A stretch of 10,189 nucleotides of DNA from Porticoccaceae bacterium (GTDB lineage: Bacteria > Pseudomonadota > Gammaproteobacteria > Pseudomonadales > Porticoccaceae): assembly GCA_019090225.1 (NCBI GenBank), contig JAHRWI010000139.1:1-10189 (forward strand), written 5' to 3'. Shown here in pieces: positions 7,037 through 10,189 of the stretch. The notes under the pieces were generated by a model. The model was not told where the DNA came from and did not search any database. It saw nothing but the letters and a program-made list of their open reading frames with translations. Each line of letters begins with the position of its first letter. Within the stretch, counting starts at the first letter, position 1. Both the position numbers and the translations under genes were made by a program.

Positions 7037-7843
7037 GTGACAAGCTACGCAGTAGGTGATATTCAAGGTTGTCTTGAGCCACTGCAACGACTGCTCGACA
7101 AAATATCATTTTCACCCGAAAAGGATGAACTTTGGGCCGCCGGAGATATTGTCAATCGGGGTCCCGCCTCCCTTGATACCTTGCGGTTTTTAAAAAGCCT
7201 GGGATCGGGCTTTAGGATGGTACTGGGCAATCATGACTTGCACCTGCTCGCCACAGCCAGAGGTCATCGCTTGCCCACCCCAAAAGATACCTTGAACGAC
7301 GTCTATGACGCGCCGGATGCCGATCAACTACTAGATTGGCTCCAGGCCCAACCGCTTCTCATCCACGATCAAGGCTATGTAATGACCCATGCCGGGCTAC
7401 CGCCCCAATGGTCACTGGACACCGCAAAACAAAGAGCCAGAGAAGTCGAAGACGTCTTACACAGCGATAAAGCAGATGAGTTTTTTCGCCAAATGTATGG
7501 CAACAGCCCCGCTCAGTGGGCTGATCGCCTGGCCGATACTGAACGCTGGAGGGCCATTACCAATTATTTTACCCGCATGCGATTTTGCGACTCAGGGGGT
7601 AAGCTAGAGCTAGACTGTAAGCGCGGCCCGGAGAATCCGCCGGCCGGTTACCGCCCCTGGTACTCACACCCAGAACGATTAAGCGCTAGCGAAAACATTA
7701 TCTTTGGTCACTGGGCAGCGCTGGACGGGCGCGACTGCGGTGATCGCCTGTTTCCGCTGGATACAGGCTGTGTATGGGGCAAGCGGCTACGGGTCTTAAA
7801 TCTGAATAACAAAACGTATCGCCATTGCCAGTGCGGCAAATAA
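7037..7843 (+). CDS. apaH: Symmetrical bis(5'-nucleosyl)-tetraphosphatase ApaH
   Basis: ApaH hydrolyses Ap4A symmetrically to two ADP and can also remove Np4 caps from bacterial RNA. It belongs to the PPP metallophosphatase family. The 268-residue product shows GDIQGC (7-12) at the GDxHG position, GDIVNRGP (36-43) at the GDxxDRG position, GNHDLHLLA (64-72), THAGLPPQWSL, and the ApaH-typical ITNYFTRMRFC, FGHWAALDGR and LDTGCVWG segments. Two usual metal-motif residues differ: Q replaces H in the first block and N replaces D in the second. I recall the same Q in Pseudomonas ApaH and a non-Asp residue in the E. coli second motif, so this is probably normal ApaH variation. The start is GTG at 7037, which gives the standard MxxYAVGD N-terminus; only a weak AAAG precedes it. 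The C-terminus is a little shorter than in E. coli (280). It is the last gene of the plus-strand run, ending in front of the shared terminator. Confidence 0.96.
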   Translation: MTSYAVGDIQGCLEPLQRLLDKISFSPEKDELWAAGDIVNRGPASLDTLRFLKSLGSGFRMVLGNHDLHLLATARGHRLPTPKDTLNDVYDAPDADQLLDWLQAQPLLIHDQGYVMTHAGLPPQWSLDTAKQRAREVEDVLHSDKADEFFRQMYGNSPAQWADRLADTERWRAITNYFTRMRFCDSGGKLELDCKRGPENPPAGYRPWYSHPERLSASENIIFGHWAALDGRDCGDRLFPLDTGCVWGKRLRVLNLNNKTYRHCQCGK

Positions 7844-7927
7844 AAAAACCCACATTAGCTAATAGTTGATCTATCAGCCTGCTTGCAAATTCTTACCCGG
7901 CCTGGCGGCAAGTTCTCCGTCGCCAAC

Positions 7928-7955
7928 AAAAAAGCCGGGCTCAAGCCCGGCTTTT
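7928..7955. terminator. Bidirectional Rho-independent terminator between apaH and rplQ
   Basis: A perfect 7-bp GC-only stem, GCCGGGC (7934-7940) with GCCCGGC (7945-7951), closes a TCAA loop (TTGA on the other strand). On the plus strand it is followed by TTTT; on the minus strand by six T (AAAAAA at 7928-7933 on plus). It can therefore end the lptD-apaH transcript and, more strongly, the alpha-operon transcript coming from rplQ. It lies 84 nt after the apaH stop and about 50 nt after the rplQ stop. The rest of the 159-nt spacer holds no gene that I can see. Confidence 0.88.
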
Positions 7956-8002
7956 AATATCCTCTAATCGTTTTCAACGGTACCTTTACTCCCGCTAACG
8001 CT

Positions 8003-8401
8003 CTATTCTTCGACTTCTTCAAACTCTTCTTCGGGCTCAGCCATGACTCGACCGACCAATTCGATATAGGCCATCGGCGCTTTATCGCCAGTGCGGTAAC
8101 CGCATTTTAATATCCGCGTATAGCCGCCTGGACGCTCTTCGTAACGCGGCCCAAGGTCACTAAACAATTTGCCGACAGCGGCTTTATCCCGCAATCGACT
8201 AAATGCGAGACGTCGATTAGCGACACTGTCTACCTTCGACAGGGTAATCAAGGGCTCCGCGTAGCGACGTAATTCCTTGGCCTTTGGTAGGGTTGTTCTG
8301 ATTACTTCGTGCTCAACCAGGGAGGTCGTCATATTACGAAACATCGCTTTTCGATGTGAACTATTCCTGTTTAGCTGGCGGCCACTTTGGCGATGACGCA
8401 T
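8003..8401 (-). CDS. rplQ: 50S ribosomal protein L17
   Basis: L17 is a large-subunit protein near the peptide exit tunnel and is normally the last gene of the alpha operon. The 132-residue product begins MRHRQSGRQLNRNSSHRKAM, the family signature, and continues with FRNMTTSLVEHEVIRTTLPKAKELR and a conserved RPGGYTRILKCGYRTGDKAPMAYIELV block. The start ATG (8401-8399) is preceded by AGGA at 8414-8411 with 9-nt spacing. The C-terminus carries an unusually acidic tail, AEPEEEFEEVEE, making the protein slightly longer than the E. coli version (127). It follows rpoA by 72 nt in the same direction and runs toward the bidirectional terminator. The identification is firm. Confidence 0.98.
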   Translation of the reverse strand: MRHRQSGRQLNRNSSHRKAMFRNMTTSLVEHEVIRTTLPKAKELRRYAEPLITLSKVDSVANRRLAFSRLRDKAAVGKLFSDLGPRYEERPGGYTRILKCGYRTGDKAPMAYIELVGRVMAEPEEEFEEVEE

Positions 8402-8473
8402 AGTCTTTATTCCTGTCTATCTGCGGTAGCCCACCGGCGAGTGAGTCCGTCAATCAATTTTTAAATTAAACGT

Positions 8474-9472
8474 TTAAGGGCTCTCACTTTCCTGACGGAG
8501 GCTAGCGGGTGGCCAGTTCTCCAGACGCATACCCAGAGAAAGTCCCCTGGACGCCAGAACGTCTTTTATTTCTGTGAGTGATTTTTTACCCAGGTTAGGG
8601 GTCTTCAGTAACTCAACTTCGGTACGCTGAATCAGATCACCTATGTAGTAAATGCTTTCTGCTTTCAAACAGTTTGCAGAGCGAACGGTTAGTTCAAGAT
8701 CATCTACCGGTCGTACCAAAATAGGATCTATCTGCTCTTCACTTTCCTCAGGCTCGGATTGATTTTCAGTTTCTAAATCAACGAACACGGCCAATTGCTG
8801 TTGCAGAATAGTCGCCGCTCTGCGAATAATTTCCTCGGGATCAATGGTGCCATTGGTCTCGATATCCAAAACCAGTTTATCAAGATCCGTGCGCTGTTCA
8901 ACACGGGCATTTTCGACAGAATAGGAGACCCGTCGCACAGGACTATAAGATGCATCGAGACGCAAGCGTCCGATAGCTCGGGTTTCTTCTTCGTCACTTT
9001 CTCTTGCATCGGCTGGTTGATAACCACGACCTTTCGATACCCGAAGGCGCATATTCAAATTTGTGTTGCCGGAGATATGGGCGATGACGTGATCGGGGTT
9101 TTTAATCTCGACATTAGCATCGGCCTGAATGTCACCGGCTGTTACAGAACCCACCCCAGATTTACTCAGAGTAAGCTCAGCCTCATCCTTATCGTGAAGC
9201 ACGATAGCAACATTTTTGAGATTGAGCAAAATCTCAATAACATCTTCCTGAACACCTTCTATGGCGCTATATTCATGCAGCACACCATCAATCTCGACCT
9301 CAACGATGGCGCTACCGACCATGGATGACAGTAAAATACGGCGTAGCGCATTACCCAGAGTATGGCCGAAACCACGCTCTAAAGGCTCTAATATTACCCT
9401 GGCATTAGTGCTGTCATATTCGGTGACAGCAATCGTGCGCGGGGTAAGTAACTCAGTTGATGTGTGTTGCAT
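8474..9472 (-). CDS. rpoA: DNA-directed RNA polymerase subunit alpha
   Basis: RpoA dimerises to nucleate RNA polymerase assembly, and its C-terminal domain contacts UP elements and activators. From the ATG at 9472-9470 the protein has 332 residues. Seen: the N-terminal domain with LEPLERGFGHTLGNALRRIL (28-47) and EYSAIEGVQEDVIEILLNLK (67-86); an acidic linker (about 233-248, rich in E); and the C-terminal domain DDLELTVRSANCLKAE (257-272), where R264 and N267 correspond to E. coli DNA-contact residues R265 and N268. NLGKKSLTEIKDVL (293-306) and RLENWPP follow. An in-frame TTG at 9478 would add two residues (MS) and sits closer to the AGGA. The ATG is preferred because it yields the usual MQ...TE.LTPR N-terminus. 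The gene lies between rpsD and rplQ in the standard alpha-operon order. Confidence 0.98.
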   Translation of the reverse strand: MQHTSTELLTPRTIAVTEYDSTNARVILEPLERGFGHTLGNALRRILLSSMVGSAIVEVEIDGVLHEYSAIEGVQEDVIEILLNLKNVAIVLHDKDEAELTLSKSGVGSVTAGDIQADANVEIKNPDHVIAHISGNTNLNMRLRVSKGRGYQPADARESDEEETRAIGRLRLDASYSPVRRVSYSVENARVEQRTDLDKLVLDIETNGTIDPEEIIRRAATILQQQLAVFVDLETENQSEPEESEEQIDPILVRPVDDLELTVRSANCLKAESIYYIGDLIQRTEVELLKTPNLGKKSLTEIKDVLASRGLSLGMRLENWPPASLRQESESP

Positions 9473-9483
9473 AGACAATTTTA

Positions 9484-9487
9484 TCCT
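9484..9487 (-). promoter_or_regulatory. Ribosome binding site of rpoA
   Basis: AGGA on the minus strand is 11 nt from the homology-supported ATG (9472) and only 5 nt from an in-frame TTG (9478). Spacing alone would slightly favour the TTG, while similarity to other RpoA N-termini favours the ATG. The two choices differ by two residues. Confidence 0.6.
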
Positions 9488-9512
9488 GAGATTGATCGGG
9501 GTGTATATGCTG

Positions 9513-10133
9513 TTACTTCGAGTACAGTTCGACTATAAGGTTTTCGTTAATTTCGCTGGGCAGGTCGCTGCGGTCGGGTAGACGCTTGAAGACACCTTCC
9601 ATCTTGGTGGTATCGACCTCGACCCACTCGATCACGCCCCGCTGACCAGCGAGCTGTAATGCAGATTGAATACGCAGTTGGGATTTTGCTCGCTCGCGAA
9701 TGCTGATCACATCATTTTCGACCACCTGGAAGGAGGCAATATTTGCCCGTCGACCATTTACCAGCACGCTATTGTGGGAAACAAGTTGCCTTGCTTCGGC
9801 TCGAGTGGAACCGAAACCCATGCGATACACTACATTATCCAACCGACTTTCCAGCAGGCTCAGTAGATTTTCGCCCGTATTGCCTCGCGTACTTGCAGCC
9901 TTTTTATAGTAGCTGCGGAATTGCTTCTCAAGGACACCATAGAAACGACGTACTTTTTGCTTTTCTCGCAATTGAACACCGTAATCAGATAGTCGACTAC
10001 GCCGCGCACCGTGCTGCCCCGGAATGCTGTCTGCTCGGCATTTCGACTCGAGTGGTCGAATACCGCTTTTTAAGAGTAGGTCTGTGCCTTCACGTCGACT
10101 CAGTTTACAGGTCGGTCCGAGATATCTTGCCAT
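9513..10133 (-). CDS. rpsD: 30S ribosomal protein S4
   Basis: S4 is a primary 16S rRNA-binding protein that nucleates the 5' domain of the small subunit. In E. coli it is also the translational repressor of the alpha operon, acting on the rpsM leader, which would lie beyond the right edge. The 206-residue product starts MARYLGPTCKLSRREGTDL and contains PGQHGARRSRLSDYGVQLREKQK split over 38-60, GNTGENLL (84-91) and the S4 RNA-binding domain about 97-145 (RLDNVVYRMGFGSTRAEARQ, VNGRRANI). It ends SEINENLIVELYSK, as in relatives. Only C9 and C32 are present near the N-terminus, so the four-ligand zinc motif of some S4 proteins is absent. AGAGGA (10148-10143), 9 nt before the ATG, is a strong binding site that touches the rpsK stop codon, favouring coupled translation. 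It is separated from rpoA by 40 nt. Confidence 0.98.
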   Translation of the reverse strand: MARYLGPTCKLSRREGTDLLLKSGIRPLESKCRADSIPGQHGARRSRLSDYGVQLREKQKVRRFYGVLEKQFRSYYKKAASTRGNTGENLLSLLESRLDNVVYRMGFGSTRAEARQLVSHNSVLVNGRRANIASFQVVENDVISIRERAKSQLRIQSALQLAGQRGVIEWVEVDTTKMEGVFKRLPDRSDLPSEINENLIVELYSK

Positions 10134-10147
10134 CAGTATTATTCCTC

Positions 10148-10189
10148 TTAAACGCGACGTTTTTTAGGTGGCCGACAACCATTGTGTGG
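10148..10189 (-). CDS. rpsK: 30S ribosomal protein S11 (partial, last 13 codons)
   Basis: The visible minus-strand codons read PHNGCRPPKKRRV followed by TAA, the near-invariant C-terminus of bacterial S11, which lines the platform of the small subunit near the mRNA exit site. The rest of the gene is beyond the right edge. The position directly upstream of rpsD, with a 14-nt gap, fits the alpha-operon order rpsM-rpsK-rpsD-rpoA-rplQ. Confidence 0.96.
   Translation of the reverse strand, partial: PHNGCRPPKKRRV

Noticed and set aside
7854..7863. 10-bp perfect palindrome ATTAGCTAAT just after apaH
   Set aside because: It is short and AT-rich, with no loop or T-run, so it is not a terminator, and there is no nearby gene start for an operator to serve.
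8402..8473. Possible hairpin (CGGT...ACCG on the minus strand) in the rpoA-rplQ gap
   Set aside because: The stem is only 4 bp with no T-run, and rplQ has a normal ribosome binding site; there is no support for a regulatory element.
8795..9328. 177-codon open frame on the plus strand antisense to rpoA
   Set aside because: It lies entirely inside the unmistakable rpoA gene, has no ribosome binding site or recognisable domain, and is explained by the codon pattern of the sense strand.

Overview
This window looks like an ordinary chromosomal housekeeping segment from a gammaproteobacterium. Three things point to a Pseudomonas-like or related marine lineage: an amgK-type sugar kinase divergent from lptD, the form of the LptD N-terminus, and ribosomal and RNA-polymerase proteins that closely resemble Pseudomonas sequences as I remember them. 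The assignment rests on recalled homology, not on a search. I see no mobile element, CRISPR array, tRNA, rRNA, prophage or toxin-antitoxin gene, and no candidate for a wholly new system.

Layout. Positions 1-617 (minus) hold the 5' two-thirds of an AmgK-like cell-wall sugar kinase, cut by the left edge. A divergent, partly AT-rich spacer (618-805) separates it from a plus-strand run of six genes: lptD (806-3502), surA (3468-4814), pdxA (4811-5803), rsmA/ksgA (5800-6609), apaG (6650-7024) and apaH (7037-7843). The first four genes overlap end to start, so this is very probably one operon. It starts with two outer-membrane biogenesis factors: LptD, the LPS translocon, and SurA, the periplasmic chaperone that helps fold LptD and other porins. 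It continues with vitamin B6 synthesis (PdxA), 16S rRNA dimethylation (RsmA), the small ApaG protein, and Ap4A hydrolysis (ApaH). The gene order is the classical one known from E. coli.

A 159-nt spacer with a strong bidirectional hairpin terminator (7928-7955) divides this operon from a convergent minus-strand block, the distal half of the ribosomal alpha operon: rpsK (last 13 codons), rpsD, rpoA and rplQ, in the conserved order.

All complete genes are intact, of normal length, and carry their family signature residues. The points most worth a second look are the extra cysteines in LptD, the glutamine in place of histidine in the ApaH metal motif, the junction between the alpha operon and the lptD-apaH operon, and a 12-bp direct repeat in the amgK/lptD spacer. 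These are modest curiosities.
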